A DNA stretch of 64,000 nt from assembly GCF_000223985.1 (NCBI RefSeq), contig NZ_AFWV01000002.1:72501-136500 (forward strand). Reading direction: 5' to 3'. This DNA comes from Thiocapsa marina 5811 (GTDB lineage Bacteria > Pseudomonadota > Gammaproteobacteria > Chromatiales > Chromatiaceae). Within the stretch, counting starts at the first letter, position 1. Every line of letters begins with the position of its first letter. Positions 12,515 to 22,028 of this stretch are shown here, in pieces. Position numbers and translations under genes: made by a program. Below the pieces are notes generated by a model. That model ran no database searches. It worked only from the letters and a program-made list of their open reading frames with translations, and was not told where the DNA came from.

Positions 12515-13447
12515 TCAGGCAGCCTGAGGGATCGACCAGAAGCGATCGATCGCAGCCGCCGTTTGCGCCGGCTGCTCCCATTGGAGCAGTCCGCGTGTCG
12601 GTGCGATGCGTTCGGCCCGCCAGTTCGAATGGTGACTCAGGAAGTCCGGAAGCTCGTGAAAATCGATGTTCGGATCGCGATCGTAGAGCACCAACACGGG
12701 TTGCGTCACGTTCGCGTAGACGTTTTCGCGTGCGTTCGGGGTAAACAACTGACCCGACAGGAAGTACAGCGGTGCGTACTTGGCGCCCGGTTGATGCGAG
12801 GTCGCGTAGGCGTAGTCGATCATCTCGGGCGGGATGGTGCCATGGAAGGCCTGATTGTAGAAAAACCGAATGCTCGGCCGCGAGGTCAGCAGGGCAAAGA
12901 CCCCGTCGTTCATGACCGGCACGCTCAGGACCTTATAGGCGCGTTCGGCGGCCTGGCCGGTCGGCAGCCGGCGCGCGCTGAATCCGGTCGGGGAGATCAG
13001 CACCAATGACTCGACCAGCTCCGGCTTGATCAGCGCCGCCTGCGCGGCGAACTCGCAGCCGAGCGAGAAGGCGACCAGATCGCAGGGTTTGCCGACCACC
13101 TTCTCGAGAAAGTCGACGATGGCGTTGGCGAAGAGGCTGGGGGAATAACGCCGGTTGCTGCGGTCGGAGTGGCCGAAACCCGGCAGGTCGAGCGCGTAGA
13201 CGGGCCGCTGCGAGCGATACTGCTGGAACAGCGGCTTCATCTCGAAGGCGCTGGGTGCTGCATTGATGCTGTGCACCAGGACCAGCGGCCGGCCCGTGGC
13301 CGAGGTGTCCGCATAATAGTGAATGCGTCCGCCGTGCTCGGTCGCGAGATCGTGCCTCGGTGCGTCGAGCGCGGCCGGAAGTGCGACCTTGCCGGTCTTG
13401 GCCGCTGCTCGCGGATGCGAGAGTGCCGAATCCTTACCTGTGTCCAT
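12515..13447 (-). CDS. Alpha/beta-fold hydrolase
   Basis: A 310-residue soluble hydrolase. The oxyanion-hole region LVLVHSINAAPSAF, the nucleophile elbow AFSLGCEF, the acid in YDRDPNIDFHEL and the strand DLPGFGHSDRS are typical of the fold. It precedes menF on the same strand, and menH is absent from the cluster. It could therefore supply the MenH step, but it is longer than MenH (about 250 residues) and I see no MenH-specific signature. The substrate is unknown. Confidence 0.8.
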   Translation of the reverse strand: MDTGKDSALSHPRAAAKTGKVALPAALDAPRHDLATEHGGRIHYYADTSATGRPLVLVHSINAAPSAFEMKPLFQQYRSQRPVYALDLPGFGHSDRSNRRYSPSLFANAIVDFLEKVVGKPCDLVAFSLGCEFAAQAALIKPELVESLVLISPTGFSARRLPTGQAAERAYKVLSVPVMNDGVFALLTSRPSIRFFYNQAFHGTIPPEMIDYAYATSHQPGAKYAPLYFLSGQLFTPNARENVYANVTQPVLVLYDRDPNIDFHELPDFLSHHSNWRAERIAPTRGLLQWEQPAQTAAAIDRFWSIPQAA

Positions 13448-13462
13448 CGCGATAAAACCTCG

Positions 13463-15004
13463 TTATGTACTGCTTTCGGTCGGGTGTGGTCTGCGTTGAT
13501 CCCGCTCGGCGCGGCGACAGATCTCACGCGTGAGTCCTTTGAAGACGAAGCGGTGAATGGGTTCCAATGAATACCAGTAGAGCAGTCCCCAAACCCCGGC
13601 CGGGTGCCAATAGGCCGTCGCCGTGAGGCGTGTGCCCCCGTCCGGCAGCGGGGCGAGGTCGAATTCCATCACGCCCGCTCCGGGTGCGCGCATCCCGAAG
13701 GCCAGGCTGAGGCGTTTCTCGGGCTCGGCGCCGAGCACCTTCCAGTGATCGATGCGGTCGCCCGTACGCACCTGTTGTGGATGACGCCGGCCGCGCTTGA
13801 GTCCGGGGCCGCCGACGGCCCAGTCCATCCACTCGCGGATCGACCAGAGTGTGTCCAGGTAGTAATACCGGTTGTCCCCGCCGATTGCCGACACCAGTCG
13901 CCAGACCGCCGCCGGATCCGCGCGGGTCTCGGACGTGCCCGAGGCGCGCTTGGCATAGTAGGCGTAATCGATACGTTGATTGCGCACGGCAAAGGCACCC
14001 TCGGTCCAGCGCGTGATGGGCTCGCCGCTGCGCTCGAGCGCAAACGCGGCATCGACGGCCTCCCGAAACCCCAGGAGGCGTTGGGGGACCAGCCGGCGCG
14101 CCTCGGCATCGTCGGCGAAGAAATCATGGCGCAGGCCCTCGATGAGTGCGCGCGCCACGTTGGTCGGCACCGATGTAATGAAGCGCAGCCAGTGGGCCGA
14201 AAGCCCCGGCGTCAGCACGGGGACCGGGATGATCCAGGGGCGGCGTTTGCCCGCCGCATCGGCGAGGATGTACATCATCTGCGTGTAGGTCAGGGTCTCG
14301 GGGCCGGCGGTATCCAGGCTCAGCGAGGCGGCTTCGTCCACCCAGGGCAGACGGACAAGATAGACCAGCAGATTCTCCAGCGCGATGGGCGGCGACTTGG
14401 CGCGCACCCAGCGGGGCGTGACCATGACCGGGAGATGATAAACCAGGTCGCGCATCACCTCGAACGCCGCCGAGCCCGGGCCCACGATGATCCCTGCCCG
14501 GATCTCCGTGACCGGGACCGATCCGCGGCGCAGGACCTCGCCCGTGTCGCGGCGCGAGACGATGTGCTCGCTCACGGCATCGTCCGGGACCAGACCGCCG
14601 AGATAGACGATGCGTCGCACGCCGGCCTGTGCGGCGGCATCGGCAAAGTTGCGGGCCGCTTCCAGGTCGAGACGACCGAAATCGCGCCCTGCCGCCATGG
14701 AATGCACCAGGTAGTAGGCGACCTCGACGCCTTGCAGCGCCTCGGGCAGGGTCTCGGGTGCGAGTGCATCCGCCGGTACGATCTCCACCGCGGGCCAGCC
14801 GCGCGCTTCGAGCGCCTCTCGGCTGCGTGAGCTCGCCCGCACGCGCCGTCCTTCGTCGAGCAGGCGCGGAACCAAATGGCTGCCGATGTAGCCGCTGGCG
14901 CCGAAGACCAGACACAGCCCTCGCGCGCCCTCGGGTGCAGGCATCTCTTGCTCCTGCGCGGGCGTCCGGATCTCGCCTGCGCTTACAGCCGTCGTTTCTG
15001 CCAT
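13463..15004 (-). CDS. NAD(P)-binding SDR protein fused to a DUF2867 domain
   Basis: The N-terminal half is an atypical short-chain dehydrogenase: FGASGYIGSHLVPRLLDEG is a Rossmann dinucleotide loop, followed by YYLVHSMA and the active-site-like region VYLGGL. The C-terminal 150 residues match the DUF2867/SRPBCC-like region seen in this family (WYSLEPIHRFVFKG near the end). I prefer the ATG at 15004 (513 residues), preceded by AGGA; another ATG lies at 15067. It is the first gene of the minus-strand run that leads into the men genes, 16 bp before the hydrolase. The substrate is unknown; relatives act on quinone- or isoflavone-like molecules. Confidence 0.82.
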   Translation of the reverse strand: MAETTAVSAGEIRTPAQEQEMPAPEGARGLCLVFGASGYIGSHLVPRLLDEGRRVRASSRSREALEARGWPAVEIVPADALAPETLPEALQGVEVAYYLVHSMAAGRDFGRLDLEAARNFADAAAQAGVRRIVYLGGLVPDDAVSEHIVSRRDTGEVLRRGSVPVTEIRAGIIVGPGSAAFEVMRDLVYHLPVMVTPRWVRAKSPPIALENLLVYLVRLPWVDEAASLSLDTAGPETLTYTQMMYILADAAGKRRPWIIPVPVLTPGLSAHWLRFITSVPTNVARALIEGLRHDFFADDAEARRLVPQRLLGFREAVDAAFALERSGEPITRWTEGAFAVRNQRIDYAYYAKRASGTSETRADPAAVWRLVSAIGGDNRYYYLDTLWSIREWMDWAVGGPGLKRGRRHPQQVRTGDRIDHWKVLGAEPEKRLSLAFGMRAPGAGVMEFDLAPLPDGGTRLTATAYWHPAGVWGLLYWYSLEPIHRFVFKGLTREICRRAERDQRRPHPTESST

Positions 15005-15117
15005 CGGGATCCTGCTGCGGCGGTTGTCGCCGGCATCGGAGGTTTTTTCGTCGCTGGTCAGCCACACTTCCCGTTATGGGGGCGAATGGGTGGACAAGCC
15101 CAGTCAGACGGACGAGC

Positions 15118-15216
15118 GCTGTAGGGTTGACAAGCGCTGTAGGGTGGACAAGCGCAGCGCAGTCCACCAGCCTCGGCGCAGGCCTCGGTGGACTGCGCTG
15201 CGCTTGTCCACCCTAC
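15118..15216. repeat. GTAGGGTGGAC inverted pair, copy B1
   Basis: Two 30-bp arms in opposite orientation: GTAGGGTGGACAAGCG near 15139 and CGCTTGTCCACCCTAC ending at 15216. Each arm can itself fold through GGTGGAC/GTCCACC. Two partial copies of the left end (GTAGGGTTGACAAGCGCT) precede it, so this copy has a small internal duplication. It fills the 357-bp gap between two divergent genes; no other feature was recognised in that gap. Confidence 0.85.
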
Positions 15217-15361
15217 CTGACGTTTCATCCAATCTGCCCTCCTTGATCAAGATAAGTCGGAACCGAGCCTCGGTTTCGGTGCCTATCCTCCGCCAGTCCG
15301 GGCGGACCCGCGTTGATGCGGCGCAACAAATGTCAATTCAGTATGACGGGCCAGGTGTCAA

Positions 15362-16216
15362 GTGAAGTTTACAGCTATTTTGTGTGTTTGTCTGGTCCTG
15401 GCGGGCTGTTTCGGCCTGGTCGCACGCGAAGAGTCGCACACGTCGCTATTGGACAAGGAGGTCGCCGAGGCGTTGCCCGACGCGTCTCTTTCCTCGGGCA
15501 GTGATCCTTCCAACCGGCACATCGAGGCCGGCGTCGTCGACTCGGCGACCGGCTGTGCGTTGCATTATCGCCTGTATCGACCGTCAACAGCGCGGACCGA
15601 GGGTTTGGTCGTCCTCGGGCATGGTTTCCTCCGCAGCCAAGAGCGCATGGCCGATCTGGCGCAAGCCCTTGCCGACGAGGGAATCCCGACCGCGACCCTG
15701 GACTTCTGCAATGCGCGGGTCTGGGACGGACGGCATGTCCGCAACGGACTGGATATGATCCGCGTGGCCGATGCGCTGGGTGCACAACAGGTCGTTTATG
15801 CCGGATTCTCGGCAGGCGGGTTGGCGGCCCTGGTCGCGGGTCGCAACGATCCGCGTGCGCTCGGCGTCGTTGGACTCGATCTCGTGGACGCCGGTCGGCT
15901 CGGCGAGGGGATGGCCGCCGGTCTCGATCGTCCGCTGATCGGTCTGGTGGGGGATCCCTCGCCCTGCAATGCCCAGAACAACGGTCTCGCCGTCTTCTCC
16001 GCCACCGATCAGGCCGCCGTGGAGCGGGTGACGGGTGCCGAGCACTGCGACTTCGAGTCCCCGACCGACTGGCTCTGCCGGCTGGTGTGCAGACGCGACG
16101 CGCCCGAGGAGACATCGCCGCGCAGGGATATCATTGCGGCAGCCACCGACGCGGTTGCCTCGCTGATCGAGCCACCGTCGGAGGCGCAACGCGCGGGTCG
16201 ATGGGCCGGCGGATGA
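15362..16216 (+). CDS. Lipoprotein alpha/beta hydrolase
   Basis: The protein begins with a lipoprotein signal peptide ending in LVLAGC, so it is probably anchored in the envelope. The mature part is an alpha/beta hydrolase of about 265 residues with GLVVLGHGFLRSQ (oxyanion region) and the nucleophile elbow YAGFSAGGLA. The candidate acid is in LVGDPSPCNAQNN and the candidate His in TGAEHCDFESP. Its small size recalls dienelactone hydrolase or chlorophyllase-like proteins, but no specific substrate can be named. It is transcribed away from the SDR gene. Confidence 0.82.
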   Translation: MKFTAILCVCLVLAGCFGLVAREESHTSLLDKEVAEALPDASLSSGSDPSNRHIEAGVVDSATGCALHYRLYRPSTARTEGLVVLGHGFLRSQERMADLAQALADEGIPTATLDFCNARVWDGRHVRNGLDMIRVADALGAQQVVYAGFSAGGLAALVAGRNDPRALGVVGLDLVDAGRLGEGMAAGLDRPLIGLVGDPSPCNAQNNGLAVFSATDQAAVERVTGAEHCDFESPTDWLCRLVCRRDAPEETSPRRDIIAAATDAVASLIEPPSEAQRAGRWAGG

Positions 16217-16228
16217 CGTCTCGGTGGC

Positions 16229-16678
16229 TCAGCGTCCGAGTCTTGCCGAAAGACCTGAGTCGAAACGCCCGACCAGGATCAAACCCGCCAAACCGCCGTA
16301 GAAGCAAAGCGAGCCGAGTGGAATGCTCGCGAGCGTCCAGAGCCAGGCGAGCGCCGCCGCAGAGACACAGATCGCGGCGCCATAGCCGATCGCAACCGGT
16401 CGCGCGATCGGATGACCGAACCGCCAAGACACCAGAGCCGCGGCCGCCAAGGCGATGATCCCCTTGATTCCGACCATTGCGTGCAGGAGCCGCACCAGAT
16501 CCGTATCCATCCCGCCCGCGGCCGAGAACGGCGCCGTGACGACGGCTGTCACCGCAGCGGTCGCGGCGATCGCGACGACGAGCGCAACCCTCCGCGCGAG
16601 TGGACGCTCGGCCGTTTCCGGGGGGCTCCGGTCGACGGCGCGATCAAGAACGGATGTCAAAGACCCATACATGCTCAT
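16229..16678 (-). CDS. Small multi-spanning membrane protein
   Basis: About 149 residues with four hydrophobic segments (VALVVAIAATAAVTAVVTAP, a second around IIALAAAALVSW, and two near the C-terminus). I chose the ATG at 16678 because the upstream in-frame ATG at 16753 would overlap the end of treZ. It follows treZ on the same strand by 49 bp and may be co-transcribed. The family was not recognised; the function is unknown. Confidence 0.65.
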   Translation of the reverse strand: MSMYGSLTSVLDRAVDRSPPETAERPLARRVALVVAIAATAAVTAVVTAPFSAAGGMDTDLVRLLHAMVGIKGIIALAAAALVSWRFGHPIARPVAIGYGAAICVSAAALAWLWTLASIPLGSLCFYGGLAGLILVGRFDSGLSARLGR

Positions 16679-16727
16679 GCGATCACCCCCGGCAGCTGTC
16701 GAGAACACCTGTAAAATCAAGAGCAGA

Positions 16728-18620
16728 CTAGACGCCGACAGCTCGGACTTCAACCCCGCCCGATGCGTTTGTGTCCGCCTTCAGATGCCAGACGACCGAC
16801 CAGGGCGGCAGACGGTTTGCCTCCAAGTCCGGGCCGGCCTCGGGGGGCTCTAGATGCAGAAGGGTGGCCCGGACGTGCGGTGAAGCCCCGGGGAGTCGAA
16901 GCTCGGTATCGCTCAGATTGGCGCCGAGAATGAGTCGGCTGCCGTCGTTCAGCCGCCAGCAAACCGAGATCCCTTGGTCGCCGAGCAGGGCGATCTCAGC
17001 CGCACCCGCGCGAATCTGCCCGATACGCGGGACGATCTCGCGTCGCCGAAGCTCGAGCAGCTTGCGATGGAAGGCGAGCCATTCTTGGTGTCGGGGCTCG
17101 CTCGCGCTGTTCCAGTCGATCTTGCAGCGGGTGAAGGTCTCCGGATCGTTGGGGTCGGGAATGGATCGGCGTACCGCCGGATCGGCGAAGGCGGTGAACT
17201 TCGCAAATTCCTGCCGGCGTCCTTCGGTGACGGACCGGGCGAGATCCTCGCCGAAATCGCAGAAAAACAGGAAGGGCGTCCGAGCCATCCACTCCTCGCC
17301 CATGAAGAGCAACGGCGGGGAGGGGGCCAGCAGCAGGATCGCCAGCATGGCTTTGAGCGCTTCGGGGCTCGTCAGCATGTGGAGACGTTCGCCGAAGGCA
17401 CGATTACCGACCTGATCGTGCGTCTGCAGCCAGTTGACGAAGGCGTCGGGCGGCAGATCGGCACTCGGCTCGCCGCGCGGCTCGCCGTGACGAAACCCCG
17501 AAGGCTCGCCTTGAAAAGCGAAGCCCTCGGCGAGGCAGCGCGCCAGATCATAGAGCGGCCGACCGGCATAGTCGGCGTAATAGCCGTCGCGTTCGCCGGT
17601 CGCGATCAGGTGCGCGACATGATGGAAGTCGTCGTTCCACTGCGCGGTGTAACGGCGCGGCGTGCCCCCGACGTCTCGGGCGAGGTCGCTCGCCGCGTTG
17701 CTGTCGTTCTCGAGGATCAGATGGATGCGCCTGTCACGGCCGGGGCCGGCGCGCACGGTCTCGGCGAGCTCGGTGAGAACGTCGGGGTGCGAGTCGTCGA
17801 GGATCGCGTGGACGGCGTCCAGTCGCAGACCGTCGAACCCGTATTCGTTCAGCCAATAGAGCGCGTTGTGAATGAAGAAGGCGCGCACCTCGCGGCTCTC
17901 GGGGCCGTCGAAATCGATCGCGGCGCCCCAGGGCGTATGGCGACGCTCGGTGAAGAACTGTGGGGCGTAGAGATGCAGATAGTTGCCCTCGGGTCCGAAG
18001 TGGTTGTAGACGACGTCGAGGAAGACCATCAGCCCCCGTCGATGTGCCTCGAGCACCAGGCGCTTGAGGTCGTCCGGGCGGCCGTAGCTCGAGTCGGGGG
18101 CGAAGAGCAGGGCGCCGTCGTAGCCCCAATTGCGCTGACCGGGAAAATCCGCGACGGGCATCAGTTGGATCGCGGTGATGCCGAGCGCGACGAGATGATC
18201 CAGCCGCTCGATCGCGGCACTGAAAGTGCCTTCTCGGGTGAAGGTCCCGATGTGCAGCTCGTAGCAGACCGCTTCGTGCCACGGCCGTCCGTTCCATGGG
18301 TGCGTTCCCCAGTCGAAGGCGGCGGGATCGACGACCTCGCTCGGTCCGTGCACGTCGTGCGGTTGAAACCGCGAGGCGGGGTCCGGAACCTCGAGACCGC
18401 TATCGATGCGGTAGCTGTAGAGGGTGCCCGCGTGCGCCTCGGCGGTCCGGCATTCGAACCAGCCGGCACCTGTGGCGATCATCTCCAGACAACGCTCCCC
18501 CTCGGGATGTTTCAAACAGAGCTGGACCTGCCGTGCGGCGGGCGCCCACAGCCGAAACCGCACGGATCCGTCGCGCTCGACCGCGGCACCGAAGGGCATG
18601 TTCTGGCGCCGTGCTTTCAT
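16728..18620 (-). CDS. treZ: Malto-oligosyltrehalose trehalohydrolase
   Basis: A 630-residue GH13 glycosidase that releases trehalose from maltooligosyl-trehalose. It has the N-terminal CBM48/E-set domain (FRLWAPAARQVQLCL). The TIM barrel follows with LDVVYNHFGPEGN, the nucleophile region FDGLRLDAVHAI, the acid region LILENDSN and the TreZ-type motif NWLQTHDQVGNRAFGE. The partner treY (maltooligosyl trehalose synthase) is not in the flanking 2 kb, so trehalose synthesis must use a distant treY. The gene is followed by a small membrane protein gene. Confidence 0.94.
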   Translation of the reverse strand: MKARRQNMPFGAAVERDGSVRFRLWAPAARQVQLCLKHPEGERCLEMIATGAGWFECRTAEAHAGTLYSYRIDSGLEVPDPASRFQPHDVHGPSEVVDPAAFDWGTHPWNGRPWHEAVCYELHIGTFTREGTFSAAIERLDHLVALGITAIQLMPVADFPGQRNWGYDGALLFAPDSSYGRPDDLKRLVLEAHRRGLMVFLDVVYNHFGPEGNYLHLYAPQFFTERRHTPWGAAIDFDGPESREVRAFFIHNALYWLNEYGFDGLRLDAVHAILDDSHPDVLTELAETVRAGPGRDRRIHLILENDSNAASDLARDVGGTPRRYTAQWNDDFHHVAHLIATGERDGYYADYAGRPLYDLARCLAEGFAFQGEPSGFRHGEPRGEPSADLPPDAFVNWLQTHDQVGNRAFGERLHMLTSPEALKAMLAILLLAPSPPLLFMGEEWMARTPFLFFCDFGEDLARSVTEGRRQEFAKFTAFADPAVRRSIPDPNDPETFTRCKIDWNSASEPRHQEWLAFHRKLLELRRREIVPRIGQIRAGAAEIALLGDQGISVCWRLNDGSRLILGANLSDTELRLPGASPHVRATLLHLEPPEAGPDLEANRLPPWSVVWHLKADTNASGGVEVRAVGV

Positions 18621-18791
18621 CGGCCCCCTTGATCGTGAGTGGTTCTCGGACGCACCTCGCGCGCCGGATCGACGCCTGCCGAGGGTCGTCCGGCTTCGCG
18701 TCGCTCTCCGTGTCTTGCGGCGACGAAGGCCGCGCGCCTGGGTTTATGGCGCGTTCATCGGGCGTCCGCTTCGCTGCGCGGACCGGCGCTA

Positions 18792-20402
18792 TCAAGCCGC
18801 GGCGCCTTCGCGCTCCACATAGTCTTCGTAGTTGCCGCGGAAGTCGACGATGCCCCGGGGCGTCAGCTCGATGATCCGCGTCGCAAGCGAGGAGATTAGC
18901 TCCCGGTCGTGACTGACGAAGATCAGGGTCCCCGGGTAGTCTTCCAGTGCCGTGTTGAGCGACTCGATGGACTCCATGTCGAGATGGTTGGTCGGCTCGT
19001 CCATCAGCAGGATATTGGGCTTTTGAAGCATCAGCTTGCCGAACAGCATGCGGCCCTGCTCGCCGCCCGAGATGACGTTCACGGGCTTTTTGATCTCGTC
19101 TTGCGAAAACAGCAGGCGGCCCAGGGTGCCGCGGATGACCTGCTCGTCGTCGCCCGGCTGTTTCCACTGGTCCATCCAGTCGTACAGGGTGGTCTTGTCG
19201 GCGAAATCGGCCGCGTGGTCCTGGGCGAAGTAGCCCAGCGTGCTGTTCTCCGACCATTTGATCTCGCCGCCGTCGGGCGCGAGGTCGCCGGCGAGGCTAC
19301 GCAGCAGGGTGGTCTTGCCGATGCCGTTGGGGCCGATGATGGCGACTCGCTCGCCGACCTCCACCGTCAGGTCCAGACCGCTGAAGAGCGGTTTGCCGTC
19401 GTAGCCCTTGGCGAGGCCTTCGACCTCCAGCGCAAGGCGATAGAGCTTCTTGTCTTGGCCGAAACGGATGAAGGGATTGACCCGGCTCGAGGGCTTGATG
19501 TCTTCGAGCTTGATCTTTTCGAGCTGACGCTGGCGCGAGGTGGCCTGTTTCGCCTTGGATGCGTTGGCCGAGAAGCGGCTGACGAAGGTCTGCAGCTCGG
19601 CGATCTGGGCCTTTTTCTTGGCGTTGTCCGAATAGAGCCGTGTGCGCGCCTGACTGGCGGCGGTCATGTACTCGTCGTAGTTGCCCGGGTAGACGCGCAG
19701 CTCGCCGTAGTCCAGGTCGGCCATGTGGGTGCAGACGCTGTTCAGGAAGTGGCGGTCGTGCGAGATGATGATCATGGTGCTGTTGCGGGCGTTCAGCACC
19801 TCTTCGAGCCAGCGGATGCTGTTGATGTCCAGGTTGTTGGTGGGCTCGTCCAGCAGCAGGATGTCCGGATCGGCGAACAACGCCTGGGCGAGCAGCACGC
19901 GCAGCTTCCAGCCCGGTGCGACGGCGCTCATGGGTCCGTCGTGCTGCTCCAGCGGGATATCCAGGCCGAGCAGCAGCTCGCCCGCGCGTGCCTCGGCGGT
20001 ATAGCCGTCCAGCTCGGCGAAATGCACCTCCAGGTGCGCGACCTCCATGCCGTCTTCCTCGCTCATCTCCGGCAATGCATAGATGCGGTCGCGCTCCTTC
20101 TTGACCTGCCACAACTCCTCGTGGCCCATGATGACGGTGTCCAGCACCCCGTGGTTCTCGAAGGCGAACTGGTCCTGGCGCAGCTTGCCGAGCCGCTTGC
20201 CGGGCTCGACGGAGACGTTGCCCGCGCTCGGCTCGAGCTCTCCGCCGAGGATCTTCATCAGGGTGGATTTTCCACAGCCGTTGGCGCCGATCAGGCCGTA
20301 GCGATTGCCGCCCCCGAACTTCACGGAGACGTTTTCGAACAACGGCTTGCCGCCGAACTGCATGGTGATGTTGGCTGTGGAGATCAAAGCAGGGTTCCGC
20401 AA
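18792..20402 (-). CDS. ybiT: ABC-F ATPase YbiT (ribosome-associated)
   Basis: A 536-residue ABC-F protein with two nucleotide-binding domains and no membrane segment. Walker A motifs are GANGCGKST and GPNGIGKTT, Walker B regions are [12 protein letters not shown] and [12 protein letters not shown], and the linker between them is the charged Pts helix pair. The text closely follows E. coli YbiT ([29 protein letters not shown]), so the assignment within ABC-F is firm. ABC-F proteins act on the ribosomal E site. A terminator separates it from cspA upstream. Confidence 0.95.
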   Translation of the reverse strand: MRNPALISTANITMQFGGKPLFENVSVKFGGGNRYGLIGANGCGKSTLMKILGGELEPSAGNVSVEPGKRLGKLRQDQFAFENHGVLDTVIMGHEELWQVKKERDRIYALPEMSEEDGMEVAHLEVHFAELDGYTAEARAGELLLGLDIPLEQHDGPMSAVAPGWKLRVLLAQALFADPDILLLDEPTNNLDINSIRWLEEVLNARNSTMIIISHDRHFLNSVCTHMADLDYGELRVYPGNYDEYMTAASQARTRLYSDNAKKKAQIAELQTFVSRFSANASKAKQATSRQRQLEKIKLEDIKPSSRVNPFIRFGQDKKLYRLALEVEGLAKGYDGKPLFSGLDLTVEVGERVAIIGPNGIGKTTLLRSLAGDLAPDGGEIKWSENSTLGYFAQDHAADFADKTTLYDWMDQWKQPGDDEQVIRGTLGRLLFSQDEIKKPVNVISGGEQGRMLFGKLMLQKPNILLMDEPTNHLDMESIESLNTALEDYPGTLIFVSHDRELISSLATRIIELTPRGIVDFRGNYEDYVEREGAAA

Positions 20403-20452
20403 GAGAAAAAAAGAGAGGGGTGGACCGCCGATATTCGAGGGACCGAAAACGC

Positions 20453-20481
20453 AAAAAGCCCCGCAAGTGGCGGGGCTTTTT
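20453..20481 (-). terminator. Bidirectional-looking hairpin terminator after cspA
   Basis: A stem GCCCCGC / GCGGGGC (20458-20464 with 20470-20476) with a 5-nt loop is flanked by A5 on one side and T5 on the other. On the minus strand it lies between the cspA stop and the ybiT start, so its main role is to end the cspA transcript. Confidence 0.88.
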
Positions 20482-20513
20482 CAGCTCAGGTGACTGGCAC
20501 CTGAAGGCTGTTT

Positions 20514-20717
20514 TTACTTCGGTACGACGTTGGTCGCGCTCGGGCCCTTCTGGCCTTGCTCGACGTCGTAAGAGACGCTTTGTCCCTCGGCCAGCGACTT
20601 GAAGCCACTGCCTTGGACGGCGCTGTGATGGACGAACACGTCCTTGGAGCCGTCGGAAGGAGCGATGAAGCCGAAGCCCTTCTCGTCACTGAACCACTTA
20701 ACTGTGCCTGTAGCCAT
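20514..20717 (-). CDS. Cold-shock domain protein
   Basis: A 67-residue single CSD protein that binds single-stranded RNA/DNA. RNP1 (KGFGFI) and RNP2 (DVFVHH) are intact and the start [14 protein letters not shown] is canonical. The gap to the divergent gloA gene is 260 bp, leaving room for the long 5' leader usual in cold-shock genes; I did not identify a specific leader fold. Three imperfect 12-bp A-rich repeats lie in that gap near 20880-20918. Confidence 0.95.
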   Translation of the reverse strand: MATGTVKWFSDEKGFGFIAPSDGSKDVFVHHSAVQGSGFKSLAEGQSVSYDVEQGQKGPSATNVVPK

Positions 20718-20977
20718 TTACGGTATTTCTCTGTATTGAACGAAACGTGTGTACATATGCAGGCGACTGTCGGGAGATTACGGAAGGATCTGCCACGTCA
20801 CGCGGAGAGGAGGAACGACCGAAATACTACAAGGAAGCACTGCACGAGCCGCATCATGCCCAATACTGAATCGTTCTTCAAGATGTTTCTGCAAGTTTTT
20901 TTGTAGGTTTTTCTGCGGGCGCGGGTCGATGCGAGAATATCGGCTTCGGCTCCACGACAACCCAAGAGGTCACCCGG

Positions 20978-21361
20978 ATGAGAATCCTCCATACCATGCT
21001 GCGTACCGGCAACCTGCAGCGCTCCATTGCCTTTTACACCGAGATCCTCGGGATGAAGCTGTTGCGCCAGAAGGAGTATCCCGCCGGCGAGTTCACGCTT
21101 GCCTTTCTCGGCTACGGCGACGAGTCCGAGCAGACCGTGATCGAGCTGACCTACAACTGGGGCGTCGAGCACTACGACCTGGGCAGCGGCTACGGCCATA
21201 TCGCCATCGAGGTCGACGACGTCTACGCGGCGACGGACCGGATCAAGGCGAAGGGCGGCAAGATCATCCGCGATGCCGGGCCCATGAACGCCGGCACCAC
21301 CATCATCGCCTTCGTCGGGGATCCGGACGGCTACCCGATCGAGCTGATCGGCGCGCGGTAG
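20978..21361 (+). CDS. gloA: Lactoylglutathione lyase (glyoxalase I)
   Basis: A 127-residue metal-dependent enzyme that isomerises the methylglyoxal-glutathione hemithioacetal to S-lactoylglutathione. The four metal ligands of the family are in place: His5 in RILHTM, Glu in [10 protein letters not shown], His in GYGHIAIEV and Glu in YPIELIG. Its length equals that of E. coli GloA. It is monocistronic: cspA is divergent, and a B-type repeat and a convergent HIT gene follow. Confidence 0.96.
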   Translation: MRILHTMLRTGNLQRSIAFYTEILGMKLLRQKEYPAGEFTLAFLGYGDESEQTVIELTYNWGVEHYDLGSGYGHIAIEVDDVYAATDRIKAKGGKIIRDAGPMNAGTTIIAFVGDPDGYPIELIGAR

Positions 21362-21406
21362 GGGGCGGACTCGCTCAAACAACGCGGCCAAGACGCTGAA
21401 GGATCC

Positions 21407-21485
21407 GTAGGGTGGACAAGCGCAGCGCAGTCCACCAGCGCCGGGGCGGGGCTCGGTGGACTTCGCTTTCGCTCGTCCACCCTAC
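21407..21485. repeat. GTAGGGTGGAC inverted pair, copy B2
   Basis: A 79-bp element made of a GCGCAGCGCAG-type arm and an inverted GCTTTCGCTCG-type arm, ending in GTCCACCCTAC. It lies between the convergent gloA and HIT genes, where it could form a hairpin in either transcript. Nothing else was recognised between 21362 and 21565. Confidence 0.87.
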
Positions 21486-21565
21486 CCGGCCGGTGCGATG
21501 AACACGGCCGCGGTTTGCGAGCGCAAGCCGTTCACCTCGACCGCTGCGCCGACCCTCGCGGTCGT

Positions 21566-21967
21566 TCAGTCGTTTACAAGCGCTGCTCTGATCGCGTCGA
21601 CCTCGGCCGGAGTGTATTCGCGCACCGCGCTTAGATGCCCCCAAACGGGCTTCGGCCAGCAGGGATCGGTCGGGCTTCGGCCGATGACATGGACATGCAG
21701 TTGCGGCACTAGATTGCCGATCCAGGCCACGTTGACCTTGGGGCATCCGAGAACGTCCGTCAAATAGTCCGAGACGCGCTTGCAGTCGGCGAGGACCGAA
21801 TCGCGCTGCGCGTTCGGGAGATCCAACAGGTTGCCCAAGTCGCTCTCGGGCACCAGGATCAACCAGGGCACGGCCGCGTTGCGATGTAGCAGCAGGTGAG
21901 TCGCGGACAAGCGACCCAGCCGATGGCAATCGGCCAGCAGTAGGGGATGCAGGGTGAAGTCGGTCAT
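21566..21967 (-). CDS. HIT-family protein
   Basis: About 133 residues. The histidine-triad signature appears as PQLHVHVIGR, with the first His of the usual H-x-H-x-H replaced by Gln, a form seen in a proteobacterial branch of the family. HIT proteins hydrolyse or transfer nucleotidyl groups; the substrate here is unknown. I chose the ATG at 21967 (MTDFTLHP); in-frame ATGs at 21973 and 22000 would shorten the spacer to the divergent methyltransferase gene. Confidence 0.85.
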   Translation of the reverse strand: MTDFTLHPLLLADCHRLGRLSATHLLLHRNAAVPWLILVPESDLGNLLDLPNAQRDSVLADCKRVSDYLTDVLGCPKVNVAWIGNLVPQLHVHVIGRSPTDPCWPKPVWGHLSAVREYTPAEVDAIRAALVND

Positions 21968-22028
21968 GACCATCGGGCTTCGTTCATCAAAGGCGGCCAT
22001 CGATCATTCGAAGGAGTTGCAGTACATC

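Noticed and set aside
12515-13447. Naming the alpha/beta hydrolase before menF as MenH
   Set aside because: Position suggests it, but the length and motifs do not distinguish it from other hydrolases, so no symbol is given.
16974-18632. A 552-codon frame opposite treZ, and similar long frames opposite ybiT, menF, iorA and the RND pump
   Set aside because: High GC leaves long open frames on the complement strand; these lack family text and overlap strong genes.
20718-20977. A known cold-shock thermosensor leader before cspA
   Set aside because: I could not recognise a specific fold by eye in this gap.
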